A stretch of DNA of 11,266 nucleotides from Candidatus Aenigmatarchaeota archaeon (lineage in GTDB: Archaea; Aenigmatarchaeota; Aenigmatarchaeia; CG10238-14; SpSt-28), in assembly GCA_023256115.1 (NCBI GenBank), contig JAGDWU010000024.1, positions 1 to 11,266 on the forward strand. Direction: 5' to 3'. The notes below the pieces were generated by a model. The model was not told the DNA's origin. It searched no databases and worked only from the letters and a program-made list of their open reading frames with translations. Shown here one piece after another: positions 11,014 to 11,266 of this stretch (position 1 is its first letter; each line of letters starts with the position of its first letter). The position numbers and the translations under genes are program-made.

Positions 11014-11266
11014 TTTTAATGTAACCTTGAATTGTTAAATTCTCAACCGGTTTACTTCGTATCAACATCTAGCAGTTGCTATAACAGCCAATTTCTTTAA
11101 CTTCTCATTAATGTTTCTATACAATAAGTTTAAGTATGTTTGTTCTCTCTATCTTCTTTTACTCACTGTTACATTTATATATCTATGTTCGTTTGTTATC
11201 ACACCAATGCTAATTCCCTAATATTTTAAAGTATTCAGAATTTGAAAGTATCTAATTTCCGAAATA
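11014..11266. other. Non-coding tail of the window, no gene seen
   Basis: I see stops in all the frames I read on both strands and no tRNA, rRNA or CRISPR pattern. The plus strand is rich in pyrimidines, unlike the purine-rich sense strands of nearby genes, and GC is slightly higher (about 29%, near 37% at 11041-11100). Three short inverted repeats lie within 11027-11081. It could be a 3' untranslated region, an intergenic spacer, or part of an unrecognised RNA, perhaps on the minus strand, where a TATA-like ATATATAAATG occurs at about 11172-11182. Confidence 0.55.
11027..11046 (+). repeat. Small imperfect hairpin downstream of the pyrophosphatase gene
   Basis: TTGAATTGTTAAATTCTCAA can fold with outer pairs TTGA/TCAA, inner pairs with AATT, and a short bulge (the core GAATT-GTTA-AATTC is a perfect 5 bp stem with a 4 nt loop). 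No long T-run follows, so a terminator role is weakly supported. Confidence 0.3.

Noticed and set aside
11014..11266. tRNA, CRISPR array or mobile-element end in the tail
   Set aside because: No cloverleaf, no regularly spaced repeats, no terminal inverted repeats and no transposase remnant could be found by reading both strands.

Overview
The window is about 11.3 kb of very AT-rich DNA (GC roughly 26% by eye) packed with genes on both strands. It looks archaeal and most like a small-genome DPANN-type archaeon. The reasons are a Taw3/TYW3-type wyosine tRNA methyltransferase, an AMMECR1 protein, an archaeal-type SpeD start, a long-form nucleoside diphosphate kinase, starts with almost no leader, and a run of small membrane-anchored, cysteine-rich proteins of a style common in DPANN genomes. 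The exact lineage cannot be fixed from the sequence. The standard genetic code fits: TGA, TAA and TAG all serve as stops.

Left edge (1-1178): the start of a gene resembling S-adenosylmethionine decarboxylase and the tRNA methyltransferase gene run leftward. Nucleoside diphosphate kinase runs rightward, with its ATG only 5 bp from the methyltransferase ATG.

Centre (1181-8864): nine consecutive genes each encode a protein with one hydrophobic helix at the extreme N-terminus and a predicted outside domain. Six have a pilin-like layout: membrane helix, then amphipathic helix, then a beta-rich part. Several carry larger cargo: a caspase/gingipain-like (peptidase C25) domain with a visible His/Cys pair (2561-4399), a 28-cysteine ectodomain (4411-5538), and a six-blade beta-propeller apparently inserted into a pilin-like host domain (5557-7305). 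Others are a two-module 16-cysteine protein (2013-2567), a 16-cysteine helical-repeat protein (7283-7897) and small pilin-like proteins (1181-1540, 1537-2016, 7859-8314). The block ends with a membrane-anchored thioredoxin-fold protein with a CPHC active site (8325-8864), a natural candidate for oxidising the cysteines of its neighbours. The working hypothesis is a cell-surface apparatus containing a protease, a binding propeller and its own disulfide-forming enzyme. This is inference from domains and context.

Right part (8872-11013): AMMECR1 runs rightward. A ferredoxin-NADP-reductase-like flavoprotein and a small coiled-coil protein run leftward and share a TAATG junction. A family I inorganic pyrophosphatase runs rightward. 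The last 253 bases hold no convincing gene and are the only intergenic stretch longer than 27 bp.

The layout is extremely compact: four start-to-start pairs are separated by 5, 11, 10 and 27 bp, and three end-to-end pairs overlap by 4, 39 and 11 bp. Promoters of the divergent pairs must therefore lie partly or wholly inside the opposing coding sequence.
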